Assembly: GCF_016107705.1 (NCBI RefSeq)
Contig: NZ_JAEHGC010000006.1
Location: 186,001-250,000, forward strand
Length of the DNA: 64,000 nt
Origin: Neobacillus cucumis
GTDB lineage: Bacteria > Bacillota > Bacilli > Bacillales_B > DSM-18226
Direction of reading: 5' to 3'
The notes below the pieces were generated by a model. That model had not been told where the DNA came from. It searched no databases and saw only the letters and a program-made list of their open reading frames with translations. Shown one piece after another: positions 48,192-56,322 of this stretch (its first letter is position 1; every line of letters starts with the position of its first letter). Made by a program: the position numbers and the translations under genes.

Positions 48192-49697
48192 TTGGAAAAG
48201 ACAACATTAGAAATGAGCAACATATCAATTGAGTTCCCTGGGGTAAAAGCGTTAAATCATGTTCATTTTTCAATGGAAACCGGAAAAGTCCATGCTTTGA
48301 TTGGGGCGAATGGTGCCGGTAAATCCACATTAATGAAGGTGCTTTCCGGTGCTTACGGCCACTATTCAGGTGAAATTGCGATGAATGGTCAAAAGCAGGA
48401 CATTCGCACGCCAAAAAATGCACAAGATGCCGGGATTCAAATTGTTTATCAAGAAGTAGACACTGCACTAATCCCCTACTTAACGGTTGCCGAAAATATC
48501 ATGCTGCTTGAAACGGTTCATAGTATGGGCAAAAAGCAGCTAATTAAATGGAAGGAACTCCATGAAAAAGCGGCTGTAATATTAGCAGGCATGAACATTG
48601 AAATTTCTACGAAAAAGCTGGTTAGCGAGCTGTCACTTGCGGAAAAACAAATGGTTTTAATTGCACGGGCAATCTCCCAACAATGTAAATTTTTAATTTT
48701 AGATGAGCCGACAGCACCGTTAAGCCATACCGAAACAACAGAGCTGTTCCGAATCATCCGGGATCTACAAAAACAAAATGTTGGGATTATTTTTATCTCC
48801 CACCGCCTTCCGGAAATATTTGAAATCTGCGATGAAATTACCATTATGAGAAACGGTGAATGGGTCGCGACCGAAAGAATAGCGGACACAACGCAAAATA
48901 AAGTTGTGGAGAAGATGCTGGGCCAAAAGTTGGAGGAGCAGTTCCCCGAACTACCTACTCAAATTGGAAACATTGTTCTTGAGGTAAACGGAGTTTCAGA
49001 TCAAGATAAAATCCGCGATTTAACGCTGCATGTGAAATCAGGAGAAATTGTCGGGCTTGCCGGATTAGTGGGGGCAGGAAAAACCGAACTGTGTAAGGCG
49101 TTGTTTGGTTCGGAAAAATTGACCACGGGCGAAATTATTCTACATGGCAAAAAGCTGAAACTGCGCAGTCCACATGATGCAGTAGTGAACGGGGTAGCGT
49201 TAGTGCCGGAGGAAAGGCGCAAAGAGGGGATTCTAGTCCTTGAGTCCGTTGAAACGAATTTAACGGCTGCAAATTTAAAACGATTTACGAAATTGTTGGG
49301 TTTTGTTGATCGAAAAAAAGAGAAGGAAAATGCTAAACAATTTATTCAACGCCTTGGAATTAAAACGCCATCAGAGGAAACCAAGGTACAAAACCTTTCT
49401 GGAGGAAATCAACAAAAGGTTGCAATTGGGAAATGGCTCGTTGCCGAAGCGGATGTTTATATTTTTGACGAACCAACTAAAGGGGTAGATGTTGGCGCAA
49501 AGAAGGATATTTTTGATTTAATTGCAGAATTGGCGAATCGCGGGAAGGCCATTCTTTATGCAACTTCAGAGCTTTCCGAAATCATCGGCATCACGAATCG
49601 GGTCTATTGTTTATATGATGGACGGGCGGTAAAGGAATTGGAAACGAAATCAACAACAGAAGAAGAGCTTTTATTCTATTCAACAGGAGGCAGGTAA
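48192..49697 (+). CDS. Ribose-type ABC transporter ATP-binding protein (double cassette)
   Basis: RbsA/MglA-like protein of 501 residues with two ATPase domains. The first has GANGAGKSTL (about 37-46), ELSLAEKQMV as signature and LDEPTAPL. The second has GLVGAGKTEL, LSGGNQQKVAIGKWL and FDEPTKGVDVGAK. TTG 48192 follows AAAGGGGG. It is two bases upstream of the permease gene. Confidence 0.94.
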   Translation: MEKTTLEMSNISIEFPGVKALNHVHFSMETGKVHALIGANGAGKSTLMKVLSGAYGHYSGEIAMNGQKQDIRTPKNAQDAGIQIVYQEVDTALIPYLTVAENIMLLETVHSMGKKQLIKWKELHEKAAVILAGMNIEISTKKLVSELSLAEKQMVLIARAISQQCKFLILDEPTAPLSHTETTELFRIIRDLQKQNVGIIFISHRLPEIFEICDEITIMRNGEWVATERIADTTQNKVVEKMLGQKLEEQFPELPTQIGNIVLEVNGVSDQDKIRDLTLHVKSGEIVGLAGLVGAGKTELCKALFGSEKLTTGEIILHGKKLKLRSPHDAVVNGVALVPEERRKEGILVLESVETNLTAANLKRFTKLLGFVDRKKEKENAKQFIQRLGIKTPSEETKVQNLSGGNQQKVAIGKWLVAEADVYIFDEPTKGVDVGAKKDIFDLIAELANRGKAILYATSELSEIIGITNRVYCLYDGRAVKELETKSTTEEELLFYSTGGR

Positions 49698-49699
49698 TA

Positions 49700-50698
49700 A
49701 TGGAAGCAAATATTACAACCAAGACACAAGAGAAAAAAGCATTTGACCTGTTTCACTTTTTTTATAAGTATGGAACGATCATCACGATTGTTGCCCTTAT
49801 CATTATTTTTTCCTCTGCTAATTCAAATTTTATTCAAGGAAGCAATATCGTTAATATTCTTCGTTCGATTTCAATTGTGACGATTATTGCGATTGGGATC
49901 ACAATATCGTTATCCGTTGATGGGTTCGACTTATCAGTTGGGTCCGTCGCTTCGCTTTCCAATGCTATCGTGATTACAATGTTTGTTTGGTTTTCACAAA
50001 ATACATTGGTTGCGATTATCTCAGCAATTGCCGCTTCTATTGTGGTCGGGGCCCTGAATTCCTTCATGATTGTAAAAATGCGGATTCCGGATATGTTGAT
50101 GACGTTGGCGACGATGTTTATCATTCAAGGGACTGCGTTAACTTATACAAAAGGGGCAACAGTTTCGCAAAATATGGTGATGCCGGATGGAACAATGGCG
50201 GAAGGTCCTATTAGTCCGTTTTTTGCAAAAATTGGTGAGGTTCCGTGGATTATCATCATCATGGCTGTTGCAGTTTTAGTTGTTCATATTTTTCTAAACT
50301 ATACGAAGCATGGACGCTACATGTATGTGATTGGCGGGAATAAGGAGGCAGCGAGGCTTTCAGGGATTCCGGTTAATAAGTATAAGGTGGCAGCCTACCT
50401 GCTTTCAGCACTTTTTGCTTCGATTGGCGGGATTGTTCTTGCCTCTCGTGTCATGACATCGGAGATCAATTCTGGGGCACCGTATTTGATGGACTCTGTT
50501 GCCGCTGCCTTTATTGGTTTTTCTGTTCTTGGGGCGGGAAAAGCGAATGCATTTGGAACCTTTATCGGAGCTGTTTTGATTGGGATTCTTCAAAACGGAC
50601 TCGTCATGTTGTCTGTTCCTTATTATGCAATGGATATCGTCAAAGGAACAGTTTTAGCCTTTGCGCTGGCGATTACGTATTATAAGCAAAAATCTTAG
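49700..50698 (+). CDS. Ribose-type ABC transporter permease
   Basis: RbsC-like membrane subunit, 332 residues with about 9-10 helices. The family segments SVDGFDLSVGSVASLS, YTKHGRYMYVIGGNKEAARLSGI and AAAFIGFSVLGAGKANAFGTFIGAVLIG are present. AGGAGGCAGG precedes ATG 49700. It completes the S-box-controlled importer, which probably functions as a permease homodimer. Confidence 0.94.
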   Translation: MEANITTKTQEKKAFDLFHFFYKYGTIITIVALIIIFSSANSNFIQGSNIVNILRSISIVTIIAIGITISLSVDGFDLSVGSVASLSNAIVITMFVWFSQNTLVAIISAIAASIVVGALNSFMIVKMRIPDMLMTLATMFIIQGTALTYTKGATVSQNMVMPDGTMAEGPISPFFAKIGEVPWIIIIMAVAVLVVHIFLNYTKHGRYMYVIGGNKEAARLSGIPVNKYKVAAYLLSALFASIGGIVLASRVMTSEINSGAPYLMDSVAAAFIGFSVLGAGKANAFGTFIGAVLIGILQNGLVMLSVPYYAMDIVKGTVLAFALAITYYKQKS

Positions 50699-50710
50699 AG
50701 GATTGTAATG

Positions 50711-50747
50711 GACCTTTTCGTGTTGGCGAAGAGGTCTTATTTTTTTA
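50711..50747 (+). terminator. Terminator of the S-box transporter operon
   Basis: GACCTTTTCG pairs with CGAAGAGGTC (one G-U), loop TGTTGG, followed by TTATTTTTTT. Confidence 0.8.
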
Positions 50748-50782
50748 TAAATTGGCACAATAAGGGGATAGGAGGGATTCTA

Positions 50783-51013
50783 TTGGAAAACTATGAAGCG
50801 TTTTTGCGGAGTAAAAATTGGGTAGACAATGATTTGGATGCAAGGTACATCAATGTAAAACATCCCTATGCCATTTTAATTTCCGGTGATGAAGGTCAAG
50901 TTACCTTAAGGGGGAATACAGGCACCGATAATGGGCAGAACGGGGAAGAGATTTTCAGTTTCAATTCTTTAATAGAGCTCCAGGAATGGTTTGAAAACAA
51001 TATTGGTGAGTGA
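50783..51013 (+). CDS. Hypothetical protein, 76 residues
   Basis: TTG at 50783 follows TAGGAGGG at good spacing and gives 76 residues; the frame open from 50708 overlaps the terminator and is rejected. The sequence, ENYEAFLRSKNWVDNDLDARYINVKHPYAILIS to SLIELQEWFENNI, looks like a small alpha-beta domain with acidic charge. No family recognised. It stands alone, followed directly by a 51-bp repeat array. Confidence 0.6.
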   Translation: MENYEAFLRSKNWVDNDLDARYINVKHPYAILISGDEGQVTLRGNTGTDNGQNGEEIFSFNSLIELQEWFENNIGE

Positions 51014-51053
51014 CTTTTTCTGCTGGGGTAAGCCGCTAGTCTGAAAGAGGTCG

Positions 51054-51460
51054 ATGAAGGACGAAATTTTTGGAGAAATGGTGAAAACATCCTTCATAAG
51101 AGGGATGAAAGCCGAAATTTTTGGAGAAAAGGCGAAAACGTCTTTCATAAGAGGGATGAAAGCCGAAATTTTTGGAGAAACGGTGAAAACGTCCTTCATA
51201 AGAGGGATGAAGGCCGAAATTGTTGGAGAAAAGGTGAAAACGTCTTTCATAAGAGGGATGAAGGCCGAAATTGTTGGAGAAAAGGTGAAAACGTCCTTCA
51301 TAAGGTCGATGAAGGACGAAATTGTTGGAGAAAAGGTGAAAACGTCTTTCATTAGAGGGATGAAGGCCGAAATTGTTGGAGAAAAGGTGAAAACGTCTTT
51401 CATAAGAGGGATGAAAGCCGAAATTGTTGGAAAAATGGTGAAAACATTCTTCATAAGAAT
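51054..51460. repeat. 51-bp tandem repeat, 8 copies
   Basis: Copies begin at 51054, 51105, 51156, 51207, 51258, 51309, 51360 and 51411. Each carries GATGAAGGCCGAAATTGTTG, then GAGAAAAGGTGAAAACGTCT, then TTCATAAGAGG. Since 51 is 17 codons, both strands stay open: 17-residue repeats MKAEIVGEKVKTSFIRG on plus and MKDVFTFSPTISAFIPL on minus. Each junction forms a hairpin, CTTTCAT or CCTTCAT with ATGAAAG or ATGAAGG. Translation is doubtful because the AAAGAGGT before the first ATG is only three bases away. The remaining gap to 51536 holds nothing else. Confidence 0.92.
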
Positions 51461-51536
51461 TGAAGATTGCTTATTCACTTGATTTTGATTTAAACTGTAA
51501 TTTATCTGAATGTTAAAGGATAAATGGAGAGATTGA

Positions 51537-52298
51537 ATGGAAAATCAAGCATCACAAACCTATGAAATTATGGAAGTATGTCTTCTTGCAGGGAAAATCA
51601 TGCTCCAGAGCGGCGGGGAGACCTATCGGGTAGAAGATACAATGATGCGAATTGCCGCTGCCTTTGGGATAGAAAATTCACATAGTTATGTAACGCCAAC
51701 AGGGATCATTTTTTCAGCAGAAGGATCAGAGCCTACGAAGACGAAACTTATTCGGATTTCTGAACGATCTACAGATCTTAAGAAAGTCGCGATGGTCAAC
51801 AGTATTTCACGCAGAATTAGCAGCGGAGAAGTAAGCCCAAAAGAAGCGCTAAAATTACTAAAGGAGCTTAACTCGTTAACCTTAACGTTTCCGTTTATGG
51901 TTCAAGTGGCGGCAGCTTCCTTGGCAAGCGGCTGTTTCATGATTATGTTTAACGGGGGCTGGAATGATTTCATCCCGGCCATGATTGCAGGAGGTCTAGG
52001 CTATTTGAGTAATATTTACTTTCACCGTTTTGTACCTATTAGGTTCTTTTCTGAGTTTTTAGCTTCCTTTGTAATCGGTCTGCTTTCCTTTATATTTGTA
52101 AAAATAGGAATCGGTCAAGAGTTGGATAAGATCATCATTGGCTCTGTTATGACCTTGGTTCCCGGACTATTAATTACCAATGCAATCAGGGATTTGATGG
52201 CTGGCCATTTAGTATCAGGTTTGTCAAAAGGGGCGGAAGCATTCTTAACTGCCTTTGCCATCGGATCAGGTATTGCAATCGTCCTGTCATTTTTATAA
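51537..52298 (+). CDS. Threonine/serine exporter ThrE, N-terminal half (DUF1212/YjjP type)
   Basis: Membrane protein of 253 residues that, with the next gene, should form a ThrE-type exporter; in Corynebacterium both halves are fused. The soluble first 110 residues include LQSGGETYRVEDTMMRIAAAFG, the family hallmark, followed by about five helices. ATG 51537 has the AT-rich GGAGAGATTGA site. The partner gene starts 19 bases after the stop. Substrate, threonine/serine or something else, is by family only. Confidence 0.9.
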   Translation: MENQASQTYEIMEVCLLAGKIMLQSGGETYRVEDTMMRIAAAFGIENSHSYVTPTGIIFSAEGSEPTKTKLIRISERSTDLKKVAMVNSISRRISSGEVSPKEALKLLKELNSLTLTFPFMVQVAAASLASGCFMIMFNGGWNDFIPAMIAGGLGYLSNIYFHRFVPIRFFSEFLASFVIGLLSFIFVKIGIGQELDKIIIGSVMTLVPGLLITNAIRDLMAGHLVSGLSKGAEAFLTAFAIGSGIAIVLSFL

Positions 52299-52316
52299 AA
52301 GCAAGGAGGGCAGAGG

Positions 52317-52769
52317 ATGAATATTTTAGCCCAATTAATTACGAGTTTTATTGCAACGGGTGCCTTTGGAATTATCTTTAATGCTCCTAAGAATATGTTA
52401 ATAAAATGTGGTCTGATTGGCATGGGAGGCTGGCTTATTTACTATGTCATTGAAGATTATTTTGGGGATGCAGTTTTAGCGACCTGGATAGCAACAATAT
52501 TTATTGCCGTGGTTAGTCATGTACTTGCGAAATTTTACAAGACTCCCGTGATTATTTTCAGCGTAGCCGGGATTATTCCTCTCGTTCCCGGAGGACTTGC
52601 TTATGATGCGATGCGCAATTTTGTGGAAAATGATTATAACCAAGCTTTAGGAAATGCAGCCAATGTATTGATGCTATCAGGAGCAATTGCTTTTGGTTTA
52701 ATTTTTTCAGAGGTACTAAACCAGGTTATTCGAAAAATAAAACATCAAAGGATGAAGCTTCGAGGATAA
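52317..52769 (+). CDS. Threonine/serine exporter ThrE, C-terminal half (DUF3815/YjjB type)
   Basis: Membrane protein of 150 residues with four to five helices. GIIPLVPGGLAYDAMRNFVENDYNQA is the ThrE_2 family signature. AAGGAGGGCAGAGG precedes ATG 52317. It complements the upstream DUF1212 half to make the complete transporter. Confidence 0.9.
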   Translation: MNILAQLITSFIATGAFGIIFNAPKNMLIKCGLIGMGGWLIYYVIEDYFGDAVLATWIATIFIAVVSHVLAKFYKTPVIIFSVAGIIPLVPGGLAYDAMRNFVENDYNQALGNAANVLMLSGAIAFGLIFSEVLNQVIRKIKHQRMKLRG

Positions 52770-52790
52770 ATTCTTTTGCTATAAAATGGC

Positions 52791-52824
52791 AAAGGCAGAG
52801 GACGAATGCCCTCTGCCTTTTTTG
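52791..52824 (+). terminator. Terminator after ThrE genes
   Basis: AAAGGCAGAGG pairs with CCTCTGCCTTT around an 8-base loop, followed by TTT. Confidence 0.88.
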
Positions 52825-52859
52825 CTTTAACCCTTTGTGGGGTTGTTATCGTAACTTGT

Positions 52860-53130
52860 GAATGGTTGCCAATGATATCAGCCATCGCAAGGTAAAAATT
52901 TATTTAGATATGATTGTTTTTATATACCAATTGCCGCGGTTACTGTTCCACTGATGGTTTTCCCTAAACGACGTAAGCCCTACCTCTCTTACATCCTTAC
53001 GGCTCCGAAGCCGATCCAGTGTGAATAGTTTCTATTAAAACATAAGCAGAATGCCAGAAAAAATTCTTACTTTGCGTTCTCTTCTAAATTCCAAGTTACA
53101 TAATTTGTAAAGCACAAGACATTATTTTAC
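52860..53130. other. Unexplained non-coding stretch with local hairpins
   Basis: Between convergent terminators lies a gap of about 330 bases with no frame of note. It holds GGCTCCGAAGCC (53010 region) and, next to it, CGTAAG paired with CTTACG around an 18-base loop. I cannot match it to a riboswitch or known RNA. A decayed element is possible. Confidence 0.3.
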
Positions 53131-53163
53131 AGGTGAATGTGGTTTTTGTCAAATATAAATTTG

Positions 53164-53192
53164 AAAAAGGCTAAATTATTACGATTCAGCCT
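53164..53192 (-). terminator. Terminator overlapping the permease stop codon
   Basis: On the minus strand AAGGCT pairs with AGCCTT followed by TTTC. The TAA stop lies in the loop. Confidence 0.65.
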
Positions 53193-54582
53193 TACTATGA
53201 GAAATGAGCCCTGTCTTAAAAATGACCCAATAACTTAGTACGATCACCCCGATTAGGCCCAGGCTAATAAAGACTCCCATTCTTTGAGTGGCATGAAGAA
53301 GACCCCCTGAGACTGCGATAATGATTAGGGCAATTCCTAAATAAGAGGTAAAAGGATATCCAAACATTTTAAAAGTTTTTGAAGTATCGCTTTTCCGCAA
53401 TTTAATTTGGGACGAAAGAATAATTGTCCAGTTTAAAATCAGCATCACACCTGCGGCCGTTGTAATGTACTCGTATATTTTTCCCGGTAAAATAAACGAT
53501 AGGCCAAGGGAGGCGGCTAAAGCAATACCCGTTAAAAACAATGCTTTCACTGGAGTACCTCGCCCGTTTTTCTTTGCCAGCCCTTTTGGTGCATCGCCAT
53601 CTTGGGCAAGAGAGATTAAGATATTGGTGACGGAAAAAAGTGCACCAATCATGGTTGAAAATGCAGCACTAATAATAATGAAATTGAGAATGGTATCAAT
53701 AAACGGAATATGAAAAACGGATAAGGAAGTAACAAAAGGACTTTTCGATTCATTGATTTTCGTCCACGAAACCATATAAAGGACAAAGAAAATCGATAAA
53801 ATATATACAGAAACTAGGGCGATCAGCATGCTGCTGCCGGCCTTTGGAACTTCTTTACGATTTTTCAATTCATTTGATGCAATTCCCATGATTTCTATTC
53901 CGCCAAAAGAGAAAAACACAAAGATTAAGGCAGACCACATTCCTTTCATTCCTGTTGGAAGCATATGATGAAAGTCTGTAAATCCCCTTAAGGGAGTCGT
54001 TGGTGGAGAAATGAAATGAAATAACAGAAATGCACCAAAAAGAATAAAAATCACGAGCGTTGATAATTTAATCATTGCAAACGTCGATTCGATTTTTCCA
54101 AAGTTTTTAACCCCTAATAAATTGATTCCAAAGGCAATGACCACATAGGCAACCGTAAAAATCCACAAGGCAACGTGAGGGAACCAAAATCGGGTAAAGG
54201 TTCCAAGCGCAACTGCCTCGCTTGACATGATAAACACACCGGATAACCAATACATCCATCCAGAAACAAAACCCATTGAGTTCCCAAAGGCATTTTTTGC
54301 ATAGGTTCGAAACGAGCCGGGCTGAGGGTCCCTGACGGTCATTTCTGCAAGCGCGCTAAAAACAAAAAAGGCCGTAAACCCAGCAATTAAGTAATTAAAT
54401 AAAATGGAAGGACCGGCTGTTTTAATGGATAGACCTGTTCCAAGAAAAAAGCCAGCTCCGATGACCGAACCGATTCCAAGAAGAGAAAGCTGCCACCAAG
54501 CGAGTACAGAGGATTTTCCCTTTTCCTGATTTTCTAATTTTTTATGGGCAACCGTCTGCTTTATCACCTGATCATTGTGCAT
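53179..54582 (-). CDS. Amino acid permease (APC superfamily, AAT type)
   Basis: Membrane symporter of 467 residues from ATG 54582, which follows AAAGGGGAG; eight further codons upstream have no ribosome site. About 12 helices. LLGIGSVIGAGFFLGTGLSIKTAGPSILFNYLIAG is the helix 1-2 consensus; FFSFGGIEIMGIASNELKNRKEVPKA is the helix 6-7 loop. It resembles YtnA/LysP-type importers of B. subtilis. Monocistronic and divergent from a K+ channel gene. Substrate not defined. Confidence 0.88.
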   Translation of the reverse strand: MHNDQVIKQTVAHKKLENQEKGKSSVLAWWQLSLLGIGSVIGAGFFLGTGLSIKTAGPSILFNYLIAGFTAFFVFSALAEMTVRDPQPGSFRTYAKNAFGNSMGFVSGWMYWLSGVFIMSSEAVALGTFTRFWFPHVALWIFTVAYVVIAFGINLLGVKNFGKIESTFAMIKLSTLVIFILFGAFLLFHFISPPTTPLRGFTDFHHMLPTGMKGMWSALIFVFFSFGGIEIMGIASNELKNRKEVPKAGSSMLIALVSVYILSIFFVLYMVSWTKINESKSPFVTSLSVFHIPFIDTILNFIIISAAFSTMIGALFSVTNILISLAQDGDAPKGLAKKNGRGTPVKALFLTGIALAASLGLSFILPGKIYEYITTAAGVMLILNWTIILSSQIKLRKSDTSKTFKMFGYPFTSYLGIALIIIAVSGGLLHATQRMGVFISLGLIGVIVLSYWVIFKTGLISHSKAES

Positions 54583-54859
54583 ATAAACTCCCCTTTCTGA
54601 CATCATATTTCACTGATAGCATTCCCTGAATGAGGCTTTTAATGAAAGGAATAAGCTTTTAGGAATGAACGATATTTTGTATATACCCAAAAATTTTCCT
54701 CTAAAGCGACTTAGGAGAGATCCTTTTTAAAAATATAAACCAGTGCAGGATTTTCCAATGATATAATATTCTTAGCAAAATAAGGAAAGTGGATTGGTTA
54801 CAGAAATCCTAAAAGAAGGTAGAAATGCCTTCTTTTTAGGTGGAAAAGGAGGGGGACAC

Positions 54860-55888
54860 ATGCTGTTTTTTCGAAGGCTGTTTATAACAGCTTCCCGGTA
54901 TCGATACCGGACTGTCCTTATTTTTACTATTCTTTTTATTTTTATCAATGCTGAAGTTATGAGGGTTATTGAGCCTAAAACCTTTGAAAATACTTTGCAT
55001 GCTGTATGGTGGATCTTAACAACGATGACCACTGTTGGGTATGGAGATGTGTATCCATCTACCCCATTAGGGAGAATTTGGGCAATGGTGATTGTTTATA
55101 CGGCGGGTATTGGTTTATTTGGAACGGTGATTGGGATGATTGTCGACAGCTTATCCCAAATCAAAAAAATGAAGGAGGAAGGAAGAATGGCATTCAGAGG
55201 GGAGGATCATTTCGTTATTATTGGCTGGACAACAAAAAGTAAGAATACCATCCAAGAACTTTTCCTAGGCGGACCTAAAACGGAGATTGTCCTGATTGAT
55301 GAGTTAGAGAAAACTCCTTATGAACATGAACGGTTTCATTATATTCAAGGAAGTCCAACGGATGAAGAGACATTAAGAAAAGCGAAGATTGAAAAATCGA
55401 AAGCTGTCTTGTTGTTTGCACCAGATGGGATTACGAATCCGGATTTGGCTGATGGGAAAACCTTGCTTGTTGCCTCTTCCATTGAACGATATGATGAGGA
55501 CACGGAAAAAAATATTTATACGATTGCTGAGATTTTGAATGAAAAGCATGTGGGCAATTTTAAACATGTCAAAATTGATGAGTTTATTTTATCGCATGAA
55601 TCGGTCTCCAATCTGATGGCAAAGTCTGCTCAGAATAAGGGAGCAAGTCATCTGTTTACCCAGTTGCTGAGCCGCCAGGACGGGGATGAAGGCAGTGATC
55701 TTTGGGAGATAGAGGTCAACCCGAAATGGATAACGTACGGTGAGGCATATGAATCCCTTAAGGAAATGGGGGCACAGCTTATTGCTGATCGGAAGGATTT
55801 AAACATTCTTAAAAAATGGAATGAGCCGATTCCAAAAGAGGCCCAGTTATTTGTGATATGTGATCGAAAAACATTTCAGAAGCTATAA
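54860..55888 (+). CDS. Two-helix potassium channel with RCK/TrkA-N domain (YugO-like)
   Basis: Potassium channel subunit of 342 residues from ATG 54860 after AAAGGAGGGGG; the TTG frame from 54794 adds 22 residues without support. A first helix is at 19-32, the pore helix and filter TTVGYGD at 57-63, and a second helix at 73-95. A TrkA-N type domain follows (HFVIIGWTTKSKNT from 117). The GWTTKS loop replaces the usual GxGxxG, so nucleotide binding may differ. Convergent with a DUF350/GSPS operon; K+ channels are recurrent neighbours of those genes. Confidence 0.9.
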   Translation: MLFFRRLFITASRYRYRTVLIFTILFIFINAEVMRVIEPKTFENTLHAVWWILTTMTTVGYGDVYPSTPLGRIWAMVIVYTAGIGLFGTVIGMIVDSLSQIKKMKEEGRMAFRGEDHFVIIGWTTKSKNTIQELFLGGPKTEIVLIDELEKTPYEHERFHYIQGSPTDEETLRKAKIEKSKAVLLFAPDGITNPDLADGKTLLVASSIERYDEDTEKNIYTIAEILNEKHVGNFKHVKIDEFILSHESVSNLMAKSAQNKGASHLFTQLLSRQDGDEGSDLWEIEVNPKWITYGEAYESLKEMGAQLIADRKDLNILKKWNEPIPKEAQLFVICDRKTFQKL

Positions 55889-55892
55889 AAAA

Positions 55893-55920
55893 CAAACGCA
55901 TCTAGAATTAGATGCGTTTG
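55893..55920. terminator. Bidirectional terminator
   Basis: CAAACGCATCTA and TAGATGCGTTTG form a perfect 12-bp stem with a GAAT loop. It is shared by the K+ channel gene and the convergent DUF350 operon. Confidence 0.85.
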
Positions 55921-55924
55921 ATTA

Positions 55925-56317
55925 TTAGTACGTCAAACAGCCTGCGATGACAAGCCCAATTGAAACCGATAAAAACATCAGAAAAAGTCCAACTGCTTGA
56001 TTATCTTCTTCAATACTTTGCATTACATTGAAACGCGGCGTGAGCCATTCCGCTAAATAAAACACAATAATCTGTGCCAAAATTCCGACTGCCCCCCACA
56101 AAGCCATATCCGTAAGGGAAATGGAATTTGCAACAGTCGAGTATAGGACAATTGCAAGACCTAATACCCTTCCTCCGAGCACATAACTAGCAGCTTTATT
56201 TCCCTTTGCCATTAAGGAAAATTCCTTAACCTTCGTTGTGATTTCCATTAAAAATAGCCCCACCAGCAAAAGAACAAGTGAAACGGCTAAATAACTCAAA
56301 AAACTTACCATAAACAA
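55925..56317 (-). CDS. DUF350 membrane protein (YjfL-like)
   Basis: Membrane protein of 130 residues with four hydrophobic segments. Features are LVGLFLMEITTKVKEFSLMAKGNKAASYVLGGRVLGLAIVL and a helix-2/3 segment with STVANSISLTDMALWGAVGILAQ, typical of DUF350. Its gene starts five bases after the GSPS-like gene, so they are co-transcribed. E. coli has the same association (yjfL beside yjfC). Function unknown. Confidence 0.85.
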   Translation of the reverse strand: MFMVSFLSYLAVSLVLLLVGLFLMEITTKVKEFSLMAKGNKAASYVLGGRVLGLAIVLYSTVANSISLTDMALWGAVGILAQIIVFYLAEWLTPRFNVMQSIEEDNQAVGLFLMFLSVSIGLVIAGCLTY

Positions 56318-56322
56318 TCCCC

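Noticed and set aside
50969..51478. 169-residue repeat protein on the minus strand
   Set aside because: It is a by-product of the 51-bp period, which keeps every stop-free frame open; no ribosome site, and it runs back over the end of the 76-residue gene.
51054..51482. 142-residue repeat protein on the plus strand
   Set aside because: The ribosome-like AAAGAGGT is too close to the ATG and is itself part of the repeat; the hairpin pattern explains the conservation better.
52860..53130. c-di-AMP, lysine or cobalamin riboswitch
   Set aside because: Conserved cores of these classes were not found on either strand, and the stretch lies at the 3' ends of both neighbouring genes.
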